Below are positions 56,451-64,000 of a stretch of DNA of 64,000 bases, piece by piece (position 1 is the stretch's first letter; each line of letters begins with the position of its first letter). Below the pieces are notes generated by a model. That model worked only from the letters and a program-made list of their open reading frames with translations, made no database searches and was not told the origin of the DNA. Origin of the DNA: Variovorax sp. (lineage in GTDB: Bacteria; Pseudomonadota; Gammaproteobacteria; Burkholderiales; Burkholderiaceae_C). Location of the stretch: the NCBI GenBank assembly GCA_017744935.1, contig JAGIAI010000011.1, forward strand, positions 1-64,000, written 5' to 3'. The translations under genes and the position numbers were made by a program.

Positions 56451-56753
56451 ATGCCATCCAAGGTTCTGCACGTTTTCCAGGCCAGCCTCGTCATTGCGTT
56501 GGGCATCACGAGTGTTTCGGCCTTTGCCGAGATCCACCGCTGCAAGGATGACAAGGGACAAACGATCCTGTCCGACCGGCCTTGCGGTGCGGCGTTCACC
56601 GGCGACACCCTGCGCTCTTCCACACTCGGAACCGGTGCCGATCGCGTGACCGCCGCCGAGATGCGTACCGGCCGCTCGGGCGATGCGGCCGCACAGTATT
56701 CCTTCATGGCCGACCACTCTTCGAGGTCCTCCAGGAAGGCCTCGGACAGGTAA
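56451..56753 (+). CDS. Secreted DUF4124-like protein
   Basis: A 100-residue protein with a signal peptide ending near FAE (about residue 26) and a DUF4124-type module IHRCKDDKGQTILSDRPCG with two cysteines. The C-terminal part is polar (SSRSSRKASDR). It is a short relative of the DUF4124 protein at 25144-25617. A GAAGG site lies upstream. Function unknown. Confidence 0.78.
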   Translation: MPSKVLHVFQASLVIALGITSVSAFAEIHRCKDDKGQTILSDRPCGAAFTGDTLRSSTLGTGADRVTAAEMRTGRSGDAAAQYSFMADHSSRSSRKASDR

Positions 56754-56861
56754 TCCGGCAGGGTCGTTTCCGCGCTGCCCTATACTCCGCGCCGCTTGCA
56801 GCTTGTCTCGAATGCTGCGCCGCCATTGGCAACATGGCGTTATTCAATCAAAGGAAACTCA

Positions 56862-57239
56862 GTGAACCGTATCGAACTGGTCGAAAAGATCGCAACCGCC
56901 CACAACGTCAGCAAGGCAGAAGCCGCCCGCATCCTGGAAACGGTGACGGGTTCCATCATTGCCGCAGTGAAGAAGGGCGACCCGGTTCAGCTCATCGGCT
57001 TCGGCACTTTCAAGCAAGTGGCCCGCGCCGCTCGCACCGGCTTCAACCCGCAAGCCGGCGCCAAGATCAAGATCGCTGCACAGAAGGTGCCGAAGTTCGT
57101 GCCGGGCGCAGCATTCAAGGCCGCGATCGACCCGAAGGCCGCCAAGCGCAAGGCCGACAAGGCTGCGGCCAAGCCCGCTCCCAAGAAGGCTGCACCCGCC
57201 AAGAAGGCGGCTGCTCCGGCCAAGAAGGCGAAGAAGTAA
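56862..57239 (+). CDS. HU-family DNA-binding protein with H1-like C-terminal tail
   Basis: A 125-residue nucleoid protein. The N-terminal 90 residues are a full HU fold (NRIELVEKIATAHNVSKAEA; LIGFGTFKQVARAART; FVPGAAFKAAI). The last 34 residues are almost only Lys, Ala and Pro in repeats of the type PAKKA, like histone H1. GTG 56862 is preceded by AAAGGA. The tail should add non-specific DNA binding and compaction. The usual arginine-rich HU arm (about 55-75) reads ARAARTGFNPQAGAKIKI, consistent with DNA bending. Confidence 0.94.
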   Translation: MNRIELVEKIATAHNVSKAEAARILETVTGSIIAAVKKGDPVQLIGFGTFKQVARAARTGFNPQAGAKIKIAAQKVPKFVPGAAFKAAIDPKAAKRKADKAAAKPAPKKAAPAKKAAAPAKKAKK

Positions 57240-57272
57240 TTCGCCGCAGCTTGCGGGCTGCATCCAATGAAC

Positions 57273-57299
57273 AACGGCCCTTCGGGCCGTTTTCTTTTT
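57273..57299 (+). terminator. Rho-independent terminator after the HU gene
   Basis: Stem AACGGCCC / GGGCCGTT (57273-57280 with 57284-57291), loop TTC, followed by TTCTTTTT. It lies 34 bp after the HU stop. Confidence 0.88.
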
Positions 57300-59551
57300 C
57301 AGCGCGACACGCCGCGCAGAAGGCGCAGGCCGTTGCCCACCACCAGCAGGCTCGCGCCCATGTCGGCAAACACCGCCATCCACATGGTCGCGCTGCCGAA
57401 CACCGCCAGCACAAAGAACACCGCCTTGATCGCAAGCGCGAGGCTGATGTTCTGCCAGAGCACCGCGTGCGTGCGGCGCGACAGGCGGATCGTCTCCGCG
57501 ATGCGACCGAGCCTGTCGTTCATGATGACCACGTCGGCCGCTTCCATTGCGGTGTCGGTGCCGGCCGCACCCATGGCGAATCCGATGTCGGCCTGTGCCA
57601 GGGCGGGCGCGTCGTTGATGCCGTCGCCGGCCATGGCGGTCGCGCCGTAGCGCTTGCGCATCTCGCGGATCGCATCGAGCTTGTCCTGCGGCAGCAGTCC
57701 GCCCCGCGCATCGGCGATGCCCGCCTCGCGCGCAACGGCGTGCGCCGTGGCTCCGTTGTCGCCGGAGAGCATGACGGGCGCGACGCCCAGTGCCTGGAGC
57801 TGCGAGATGGCGGTGGCCGCATCCGGCCGGAGCGTGTCTGCGACCGCGAAGATGGCGAGCACCTCGCGTTCGCTTGCCAGCAGAGTGACGGTGCGCCCGA
57901 GGGTCTCGTGCGTGGCAAGTTCCGCTTCGAGCGTCGCATCCGACAAGCCGCGTTCCCTGACGAGTCGGTGGTTGCCCAGCGTCAGCACCTCTCCGTCCAC
58001 CGTGCCGGTGACCCCGCGGCCGGGCAGCGCCGTAAAGCGATCGACTTCGACGGCACCGCCTTCCAGCCCCTCGGCAATGGCCTTCGAAACAGGATGATCC
58101 GATCTTGCAGCCAGGGACTTCGCAAGGCGCTGCACAGCGGCTTCGTCAGCTTGCGCGCCGCCCCACGCCTTGAATCCCACGAGCTTGGGCTCGCCTTCAG
58201 TGATCGTGCCGGTCTTGTCCAGCGCGACTGCCTTGAGCAGGCGGGCATCCTCCAGGTAGGTTCCGCCCTTGATCAGAATGCCGCGACGTGCCGCCGCCGC
58301 GAGGCCGCTCACGATCGTCACAGGCGTCGAAATCACCAGTGCGCACGGGCACGCGATCACCAGAAGCACCAGCGCCTTGTAGATCGACGCCAGCCATTCC
58401 CATCCGAGGAACAGCGGCGGCAGCACGGCCACCGCAAGTGCCAGCGCGAAGACCATCGGCGTGTAGACGGCCGCGAAGCGGTCCACGAAGCGTTGCGTCG
58501 GCGCGCGCGAACCCTGGGCCTCCTCGACTGAATGAATGATGCGTGCAAGGGTGGTGTCACTCGCAACGGCCGTCACGCGGAACTCGATCTCGCCGTGCTC
58601 GTTGATCGTGCCTGCGAAGACGGGATCGCCGGGCTCCTTGTCGACCGGGATGCTCTCGCCGGTGACGGGCGACTGGTTGATGCTGCTGCTGCCCCGCGTG
58701 ACGATGCCGTCGAGCGCCAGCCGCTCGCCGGGCTTCACGCGCGCGATGGCGCCGATCACGATGGCGTGCGCCGGCACGCGCAGCCACGTGCCATCCGCCT
58801 GCTGCACTTCGGCATCGCTCGGCGCGAGATCGACCAGCGCCTTGATCGCGTTGCGTGCCCGGTCCACGGCGCGGGCCTCGATCAGCTCTGCGATTGCATA
58901 CAGCGCCATCACCATCGCCGCTTCGGGCCACTGTCCGATGACGAACGCGCCAGTCACCGCGACCGACATCAGCGCATTGATGTTGAGTCGGCCCTGCCGC
59001 AGCGCGTTCAGTCCCTTGGCGTAGGTTTCGAGGCCGGCCAGCCCGATCGCAGTGGCGGCGATCGCCATGCCGAACACTTTCCAGGGCGTGCTGGCAGGCG
59101 CGAAGTACGAGATTCCTTCGGCCGCCAATGCGAGTGCGAGTGCAGCGGCGAGGCGCAGGTAGCCGCTTGCCTGTCCATGGTCGTGCTCGTGCGTGTGTTC
59201 GCCGGCGCCATGTGTCGATGACCCAGCCAATGGCGAAGGTGTGAATCCAGCCTTGCGAATCGCATCGAGCGCGAGCGTCACGGCGCCCGGCGTGCCGTCG
59301 ATCCTCAGCGTGCGCTGGCCCAGCTGGAAGTGCAGTCCGCGGATGCCCTCGATCGGCTCCACCGCGCGGCGGATGTCGGATTCCTCCGCGCTGCAGTCCA
59401 TGGTGGGAATGCGGAACGTGTTGTCCGCGAGTGGGCCGGGTCCGATCGGGGCGGCGGCTTCGTGGGCGTGATCGGCAGCGCAGCAGTGGGAATGTGCGCC
59501 GTGTGCGCCATGCGCCGCGCCGACAGGTGTTTCTGGGGAGCTTCTTGCCAT
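57299..59551 (-). CDS. Heavy-metal-translocating P1B-type ATPase (Cd/Zn/Pb class)
   Basis: A 750-residue exporter. The N-terminus is His-rich (HGAHGAHSHCC; HTHEHDHG) and includes an HMA domain whose metal loop is TMDCSAEES, with acids replacing the second cysteine, as in Cd/Zn/Pb ATPases (CadA/ZntA) rather than copper pumps. The membrane motif is ACPCALV, the phosphorylation site DKTGT, TGES in the actuator, and MAGDGINDAPAL. All are intact. It should move Zn2+, Cd2+ or Pb2+ out of the cytoplasm. No MerR-type regulator is adjacent. Convergent with the HU gene. Confidence 0.95.
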   Translation of the reverse strand: MARSSPETPVGAAHGAHGAHSHCCAADHAHEAAAPIGPGPLADNTFRIPTMDCSAEESDIRRAVEPIEGIRGLHFQLGQRTLRIDGTPGAVTLALDAIRKAGFTPSPLAGSSTHGAGEHTHEHDHGQASGYLRLAAALALALAAEGISYFAPASTPWKVFGMAIAATAIGLAGLETYAKGLNALRQGRLNINALMSVAVTGAFVIGQWPEAAMVMALYAIAELIEARAVDRARNAIKALVDLAPSDAEVQQADGTWLRVPAHAIVIGAIARVKPGERLALDGIVTRGSSSINQSPVTGESIPVDKEPGDPVFAGTINEHGEIEFRVTAVASDTTLARIIHSVEEAQGSRAPTQRFVDRFAAVYTPMVFALALAVAVLPPLFLGWEWLASIYKALVLLVIACPCALVISTPVTIVSGLAAAARRGILIKGGTYLEDARLLKAVALDKTGTITEGEPKLVGFKAWGGAQADEAAVQRLAKSLAARSDHPVSKAIAEGLEGGAVEVDRFTALPGRGVTGTVDGEVLTLGNHRLVRERGLSDATLEAELATHETLGRTVTLLASEREVLAIFAVADTLRPDAATAISQLQALGVAPVMLSGDNGATAHAVAREAGIADARGGLLPQDKLDAIREMRKRYGATAMAGDGINDAPALAQADIGFAMGAAGTDTAMEAADVVIMNDRLGRIAETIRLSRRTHAVLWQNISLALAIKAVFFVLAVFGSATMWMAVFADMGASLLVVGNGLRLLRGVSR

Positions 59552-59627
59552 GCACCCATTGGAAACCCTGAAGTGGCTACAAGGTCAAGCGACGGCGCGC
59601 ACCGTTCCCCGATGGTGCGTTGCGGGG

Positions 59628-59882
59628 TCAGAAATCGGCGCTGTGCAGGCAGATCGCTTCGTTCGGATTGGCGCGGTAGCGCTCCATCGCGAGCGCGTCG
59701 ATCGAATCCGAGTTGAGTGCGTAGGCCTGAACCAGATCCCCCTGACCCTCCGGTGCATGAAAGCGCTTGTGAAGCGCCTCTTCGTCGATCCGCGCAATGA
59801 TGCGCGCACCGTCGTAACCATCCGGGTAGATGGCGAACTGAACGCTGCCGGCCGCGGGTAGGAAGATTGCTTCGGAAGCCAT
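59628..59882 (-). CDS. DUF1488-like small protein
   Basis: An 84-residue protein from ATG 59882. It has FLPAAGSVQFAIYPDGYDGARIIARIDEEALHKRF, which follows the DUF1488 pattern (an early F-x(6-8) strand, a turn, then I-x-EAL), and a C-terminal half ending HSADF. Function unknown; the assignment is by pattern and not certain. It lies between the metal ATPase and ureG on the same strand, with 128 bp between it and ureG. Confidence 0.7.
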   Translation of the reverse strand: MASEAIFLPAAGSVQFAIYPDGYDGARIIARIDEEALHKRFHAPEGQGDLVQAYALNSDSIDALAMERYRANPNEAICLHSADF

Positions 59883-59940
59883 GATGGTGCTCAACTGCTG
59901 ACTCGTTTCAAAGAGTGTCTGGCGTAACTGCAACGCCGAC

Positions 59941-59995
59941 CATAGGTCCTTTGTCCTATGACCCCTCAGCAAGTTGCGGACCATTTCACGGTCCG
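59941..59995 (-). other. Two hairpins downstream of ureG
   Basis: CATAGG/CCTATG (59941-59946 with 59955-59960) and CGGACC/GGTCCG (59977-59982 with 59990-59995) both have 6-bp stems. They lie 16-70 bp past the ureG stop and could close the urease transcript, though there is no U-tract. Confidence 0.4.
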
Positions 59996-60010
59996 TCCGG
60001 CCAACGTGTT

Positions 60011-60661
60011 TCAGTGCGCGGTGAGCATGCCGCGGTCTTCGATGAAGGCCACGACATCGGCCAGGCCGGACAGCGTCTTGAGGTTGGTCATGACGAACGG
60101 CCGCTGCTTGCGCATGCGCTTCGTGTCGGCCTCCATCACGCCGAGATCCGCACCGACGTGGGGCGCGAGGTCGGTCTTGTTGATCACGAAGAGGTCGCTC
60201 TTGGTGATGCCGGGGCCGCCCTTGCGCGGGATCTTCTCGCCGGCCGCGACGTCGATCACGTAGATCGTGAGATCCGACAGCTCGGGGCTGAAGGTCGCGG
60301 CAAGGTTGTCGCCACCCGATTCCACGAACACCACGTCGGCGTCGGGAAACTGCGCCAGCATGCGGTCGATGGCTTCGAGATTGATGGATGCGTCCTCGCG
60401 GATTGCGGTGTGCGGGCAGCCGCCGGTCTCCACGCCCATGATGCGTTCGGCCGGCAAGGCGCCGGCCACGGTCAGCAGCCGCTGGTCTTCCTTGGTGTAG
60501 ATGTCGTTGGTGATGGCGACGAGGTCGTATTTCTCGCGCATCGCCTTGCAGAGCATCTCCAGCAGCGTGGTCTTGCCCGAGCCGACGGGGCCTCCGATGC
60601 CGACCCGCAGTGGCGGCAGCTTCTTGGTGCGATGGGGAATGTGATGAAGGGCGGAAGACAT
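60011..60661 (-). CDS. ureG: Urease accessory GTPase UreG
   Basis: SIMIBI GTPase that supplies energy for nickel insertion into urease. The 216-residue protein has P-loop [28 protein letters not shown] (nickel/zinc-binding CPH), [13 protein letters not shown], and GTP-recognition [12 protein letters not shown]. Its ATG is 6 bp past the ureF stop. Confidence 0.97.
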   Translation of the reverse strand: MSSALHHIPHRTKKLPPLRVGIGGPVGSGKTTLLEMLCKAMREKYDLVAITNDIYTKEDQRLLTVAGALPAERIMGVETGGCPHTAIREDASINLEAIDRMLAQFPDADVVFVESGGDNLAATFSPELSDLTIYVIDVAAGEKIPRKGGPGITKSDLFVINKTDLAPHVGADLGVMEADTKRMRKQRPFVMTNLKTLSGLADVVAFIEDRGMLTAH

Positions 60662-60666
60662 GATGT

Positions 60667-61356
60667 TCAGCTTCTGAAGAGTCGCGAGTACTGGGATTCG
60701 TGCCTGGACGAAAGCACTGCCAGCATGGGTGAAAAGGCCTGCCGTTCGTCATCCGACAGTGTGAGCGCATGTCGGACAGCCGTGGGGATTTCCGCGGCCA
60801 GCCGTGCCAGCATCCGCTGCCCGGCGCTCTGGCCGAGCGGTACCGCCTTGACTGCTGCGGCGGTCATGTTCTCTGCCCAGCCGAAGGCGAACGCGAGGCA
60901 GGCGTCGTGCGCGCTGGCGTCGGTGCGACTCGCGGCAAAGGCGAACGCGACGGGGTAGCTCGCCGGAAGCTTGTCGAAGACCCGTGAGGCATCGTCGTGA
61001 TGCAGCTTGAGCCATTCGACGAAGGAGCGGCCCATCTGCTCGGCCTGCAGCAGGAATTCGGACGACTCGCGCGTCTGAAAGACCCAGTCGTTGAGTGCCG
61101 CGATGCGTTCAAGATCGCTCCGGCGCCACGCAGTAACGGCCTGCGCCACGATGGCGAGATCCGCCCGCCCAAGGCTCAGGTGGAGCTGGTCGCAAAGCCA
61201 GCCGGCAGCCTGTTGCTCATCGCCGATGCCTGCCCATTCGATGGCTGCCTCAAGCCCCTCGGAATACGAGAACCCGCCGACGGGAAGGGCCGGCGACGCC
61301 AGCCAGATCAGTTGCAGCAGGCTTGCGGCGGGAAGGGCGGCCGGCGGGTTGTCCAT
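60667..61356 (-). CDS. ureF: Urease accessory protein UreF
   Basis: Fully helical chaperone that works with UreD/H and UreG as the urease activation complex. The 229-residue protein has [20 protein letters not shown] and the C-terminal Tyr/Arg-type tail [11 protein letters not shown]. The ATG overlaps the ureE stop (TGATG, 1 base shared). Confidence 0.95.
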   Translation of the reverse strand: MDNPPAALPAASLLQLIWLASPALPVGGFSYSEGLEAAIEWAGIGDEQQAAGWLCDQLHLSLGRADLAIVAQAVTAWRRSDLERIAALNDWVFQTRESSEFLLQAEQMGRSFVEWLKLHHDDASRVFDKLPASYPVAFAFAASRTDASAHDACLAFAFGWAENMTAAAVKAVPLGQSAGQRMLARLAAEIPTAVRHALTLSDDERQAFSPMLAVLSSRHESQYSRLFRS

Positions 61357-61955
61357 CAGTGCGAATGACCGTGGCCGTGGTCGTGACGGTGGTGGTCGTG
61401 CTCATGGTCGTGGTCGTGATGCGGATGTGAGCCGGAATAGGCATCCGGATGCAGCACCGGCCCCACAGGCGCGGCGCCATGCGAATGGCCATGCCCGCCG
61501 TGCGCACCATAGGCGCCGCCTTCGGGCTCGAAGGCTTCCTCGGCTTCGCGCACGATGAGATGCATCGAACGCAGCATTCCGGCCAGCACATGGTCCGGTT
61601 CGATCTTCAGGTGGTCGGGCTTCAGTTCAATCGGCACGTGCCGGTTGCCGAGGTGATAGGCCGCGCGCAGCAGGTCGAATGGCGTGCCGTGCTCGGTGCA
61701 GTGCGTGATGACGAGCACCGGTTGCGGCGCCGCGATCACGCGGATCAGCGAGCCGTCTTCCGCGACCAGCACGTCACCGCCGCGCACCGAGGTGCCGCGC
61801 GGCAGGAAGACGCCGACCTGGCGACCTTGCGAATCGGTGATGTCGAAGCGGCTCTTCTGACGCACGTCCCAGTCGAGTTCGACCGTGGCGGCGCGCTTGA
61901 GCAGGACCGGCGCGAGGCCGCCGCCCTGGGGCATGAGTTTGTTGGCTGTGAGCAT
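61356..61955 (-). CDS. ureE: Urease accessory protein UreE with histidine-rich tail
   Basis: Nickel metallochaperone of 199 residues. The N-terminal and central domains have the dimer-forming [32 protein letters not shown] (conserved metal-site histidine in LGNRH). The tail from about residue 145 is very His-rich ([31 protein letters not shown] repeats), giving extra Ni2+ storage, as in Klebsiella UreE. Confidence 0.96.
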   Translation of the reverse strand: MLTANKLMPQGGGLAPVLLKRAATVELDWDVRQKSRFDITDSQGRQVGVFLPRGTSVRGGDVLVAEDGSLIRVIAAPQPVLVITHCTEHGTPFDLLRAAYHLGNRHVPIELKPDHLKIEPDHVLAGMLRSMHLIVREAEEAFEPEGGAYGAHGGHGHSHGAAPVGPVLHPDAYSGSHPHHDHDHEHDHHRHDHGHGHSH

Positions 61956-62021
61956 GGCAGGAGAAAAGGTTCGGATGGGCGGATTGTGAATCCGCGCGCC
62001 ATCCGCACCGCCAGAAGGGGG

Positions 62022-63740
62022 CTAGAACAGAAAGTACCGCTGCGTCATCGGCAGCGCCACCGCCGGATCGCAGGTCAGCAACTGCCCGTCCGCGCGCACC
62101 GCGTAGGTCTGCGGATCGATCTCCATCTTCGGCGTGTAAGCGTTGTGCACCATGTGCTGCTTGCGCACTGCGCGGATGTTCTTCACCGCGCTCAGATGCT
62201 TCGCGAGCCCGTAGCGCTGGCCGATGCCCGCTGCGAGCCCGGCTTGCGAGACGAAGGTGATCGAACTCTTCGCGAGCGATCCGCCGAACGAGCCGAACAT
62301 CGGCCGGTAGTGCACCGGCTGCGGCGTCGGGATCGATGCGTTCGGATCGCCCATGGCAGCCATCGCGATGGTGCCGCCCTTGAGGATCGCGAACGGCTTC
62401 ACGCCGAAGAAGGCCGGCTTCCACACCACGAGGTCGGCCCACTTGCCGACTTCGATGCTGCCCACCTCGTGCGAGATGCCGTGCGAGATCGCCGGGTTGA
62501 TCGTGTACTTGGCGACGTACCGCTTGGCGCGGAAGTTGTCGTTGCGCTCGGCGTCCTCCGGCAGCTTGCCGCGCTGCGCCTTCATCTTGTGGGCGGTCTG
62601 CCAGCATCGGATGATGACCTCGCCGACGCGGCCCATCGCCTGGCTGTCGGAGCTGAACATGCTGATCGCGCCCATGTCGTGCAGGATGTCCTCGGCCGCG
62701 ATGGTTTCCTTGCGGATGCGGCTCTCGGCGAAGGCAAGGTCCTCGGCGATGCCCGCGTCGAGGTGGTGGCACACCATGAGCATGTCGACGTGCTCGTCGA
62801 GCGTGTTCACGGTATAGGGCATCGTCGGATTGGTGGAAGAGGGCAGGAAGTTCGCCTCGCCCACCACGCGCAGGATGTCCGGTGCATGTCCGCCGCCCGC
62901 GCCTTCGGTGTGGAAGGCGCAGATCGCGCGGCCTTTCACCGCCGCAATCGTGTTCTCGACGAAGCCCGATTCGTTCAATGTGTCGCTGTGGATCGCCACC
63001 TGCGTGTCGGTGGCATCGGCCACGTCGAGGCAGTTGCTGATCGCGGCCGGCGTCGTGCCCCAGTCCTCGTGCAGCTTGAGGCCGATCACACCTGCGTCGA
63101 TCTGCTCGTGCAGCGAGGCAGGCAGGCTCGCGTTCCCCTTGCCGAGAAAGCCGAGGTTCATCGGGAACGCGTCAGCGGCCTGCAGCATGCGCTCGATGTG
63201 CCACGGGCCCGGCGTCGCGGTGGTCGCGAAGGTGCCGGTCGCAGGGCCGGTGCCGCCGCCGAGCATTGTCGTCACGCCCGAAGCCAGCGCCTCTTCGATC
63301 TGCTGCGGGCAGATGAAGTGGATGTGGCTGTCGATGCCGCCTGCGGTGACGATGTTGCCTTCGCAACTGATCACCTCGGTACCCGCGCCGATCACGATGT
63401 CCACGCCGGGTTGCACGTCCGGATTGCCGGCCTTGCCGATTGCGACGATGCGGCCGTCCTTCAGGCCGATGTCGGCCTTCACGATGCCCCAGTGGTCGAG
63501 GATGAGCGCGTTGGTCATCACGGTGTCGACCGTGCCTTCGGCGCGCGTGCGCTGGCCTTGCGCCATGCCGTCGCGGATGGTCTTGCCGCCGCCGAACTTG
63601 ACCTCTTCGCCGTAGCCGCCGGCATGCAGGGTGTAGTCCTCCTCGACTTCGATCACGAGGTCGGTGTCGGCGAGCCGCACGCGGTCGCCCACGGTAGGTC
63701 CGAAGATTTCGGCGTACGCACGCCTTCCAATCGTTGCCAT
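62022..63740 (-). CDS. ureC: Urease alpha subunit
   Basis: Catalytic subunit of nickel urease (urea to ammonia and carbamate). The 572-residue protein has the HIHF metal-ligand motif, the carbamylated lysine in [11 protein letters not shown] (near residue 220), and the flap with [19 protein letters not shown] is also present. Length is typical (about 567). The ATG overlaps the ureB stop. UreC lacks obvious truncation or missing ligands and should be functional if the accessory set is complete. Confidence 0.97.
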   Translation of the reverse strand: MATIGRRAYAEIFGPTVGDRVRLADTDLVIEVEEDYTLHAGGYGEEVKFGGGKTIRDGMAQGQRTRAEGTVDTVMTNALILDHWGIVKADIGLKDGRIVAIGKAGNPDVQPGVDIVIGAGTEVISCEGNIVTAGGIDSHIHFICPQQIEEALASGVTTMLGGGTGPATGTFATTATPGPWHIERMLQAADAFPMNLGFLGKGNASLPASLHEQIDAGVIGLKLHEDWGTTPAAISNCLDVADATDTQVAIHSDTLNESGFVENTIAAVKGRAICAFHTEGAGGGHAPDILRVVGEANFLPSSTNPTMPYTVNTLDEHVDMLMVCHHLDAGIAEDLAFAESRIRKETIAAEDILHDMGAISMFSSDSQAMGRVGEVIIRCWQTAHKMKAQRGKLPEDAERNDNFRAKRYVAKYTINPAISHGISHEVGSIEVGKWADLVVWKPAFFGVKPFAILKGGTIAMAAMGDPNASIPTPQPVHYRPMFGSFGGSLAKSSITFVSQAGLAAGIGQRYGLAKHLSAVKNIRAVRKQHMVHNAYTPKMEIDPQTYAVRADGQLLTCDPAVALPMTQRYFLF

Positions 63741-64000
63741 CAGAGCTTCCCTTGCACGAGTCCGCGGAATCCGTAGACCACGCGGTCGCCGGAGAAATCG
63801 ACCAGTTCGACCGTGCGTTGCTGGCCCGGCTCGAAGCGCACCGCGGTGCCCGATGCGATGTTCAGTCGCATGCCGCGCGCGGCTTCACGGTCGAAGCCCA
63901 GTGCGCCGTTGGTTTCCGCGAAGTGGTAGTGCGAGCCGACCTGGATCGGCCGGTCGGCGGTGTTCTGCACGACCAGCGTGATGGTGCGTCGGCCGGGGTT
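63740..64000 (-). CDS. ureB: Urease beta subunit (5' end beyond the window)
   Basis: The last 86 codons plus stop of UreB are present: visible residues begin [27 protein letters not shown], followed by [12 protein letters not shown]. About 15 N-terminal residues lie past position 64000. UreB forms the structural ring with UreA around UreC. ureA and probably ureD are expected further right. Confidence 0.95.
   Translation of the reverse strand, partial: NPGRRTITLVVQNTADRPIQVGSHYHFAETNGALGFDREAARGMRLNIASGTAVRFEPGQQRTVELVDFSGDRVVYGFRGLVQGKL

Noticed and set aside
56269-56457. Minus-strand frame of 62 codons with a hydrophobic stretch between the SH3 and DUF4124 genes
   Set aside because: Its start lies inside the 5' end of the DUF4124 gene, no ribosome-binding site is seen, and the rest is proline/arginine-rich.

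Overview
The window is GC-rich chromosomal DNA from a betaproteobacterium. The gene order (ftsY, two M16 peptidases, rsmD, coaD; lolB, ispE, tRNA-Gln, prs, rplY, pth; gmk, rpoZ, spoT; rph, rdgB, hemW), a Bug-type tricarboxylate receptor without its own permease, and the general protein style point to Burkholderiales, most likely Comamonadaceae and possibly a Variovorax-like organism. The assignment is from memory of gene order and families, not from a search. Genes are dense on both strands, with many 1-11 bp start/stop overlaps.

Layout. 1-90 is the 3' end of an IS110-family transposase. 185-5553 is a housekeeping block: ftsY, an active/inactive M16 peptidase pair, rsmD and coaD. 5550-8620 is a coupled pyroglutamate set: pxpB, pxpC, pxpA (5-oxoprolinase) and pcp, which releases N-terminal pyroglutamate. 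8632-10076 has an alpha/beta hydrolase and a histidine phosphatase. 10095-15293 is a hexarate (glucarate-type) catabolic locus: a LacI regulator, a Bug receptor, glucarate dehydratase, an HpcH/HpaI aldolase and a GarR-type reductase, with three copies of one near-palindromic operator. 15295-18070 has a TTC38-like helical-repeat protein, a tautomerase and a divergent LysR regulator. 18086-24704 is a peptide-type ABC transporter operon ending in an amidase.

24838-38956 returns to housekeeping functions: YfhL-type ferredoxin, pth, rplY, prs, tRNA-Gln, ispE, lolB, a large TPR protein, mutM, a dynamin-like GTPase, mutY, rapZ, recN and nadK. 38985-41824 holds hrcA, two tRNAs, a probable 55-residue membrane protein, about 700 bp without a convincing gene, and greB behind a structured leader. 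41837-50601 has spoT, rpoZ, gmk, yicC, a Ser/Thr kinase with its PP2C phosphatase, rph, rdgB and hemW. 50616-57239 has a TetR regulator, tRNA-Ser, a PucR-type regulator, a large hydrolase-like lipoprotein, three small secreted proteins and an HU protein with a histone-H1-like tail. 57299-64000 has a heavy-metal P-type ATPase, a DUF1488-like protein and the urease genes ureGFECB (ureB cut by the window edge).

How genes work together. Pcp frees 5-oxoproline and PxpABC opens it to glutamate. The LacI locus would take glucarate to 5-keto-4-deoxyglucarate, then to pyruvate plus tartronate semialdehyde, then to glycerate. MutM and MutY are the two glycosylases of oxidised-guanine repair and flank a dynamin-like GTPase whose stop overlaps the mutY start. 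UreE/F/G load nickel into UreC. The most notable points are the GTPase inside the mutM-mutY locus, the pcp-pxp coupling, the three-operator LacI circuit, the greB leader, the undetected small membrane ORF and the unexplained 40.6-41.25 kb stretch. I saw no CRISPR array, prophage or clearly novel multi-gene system.
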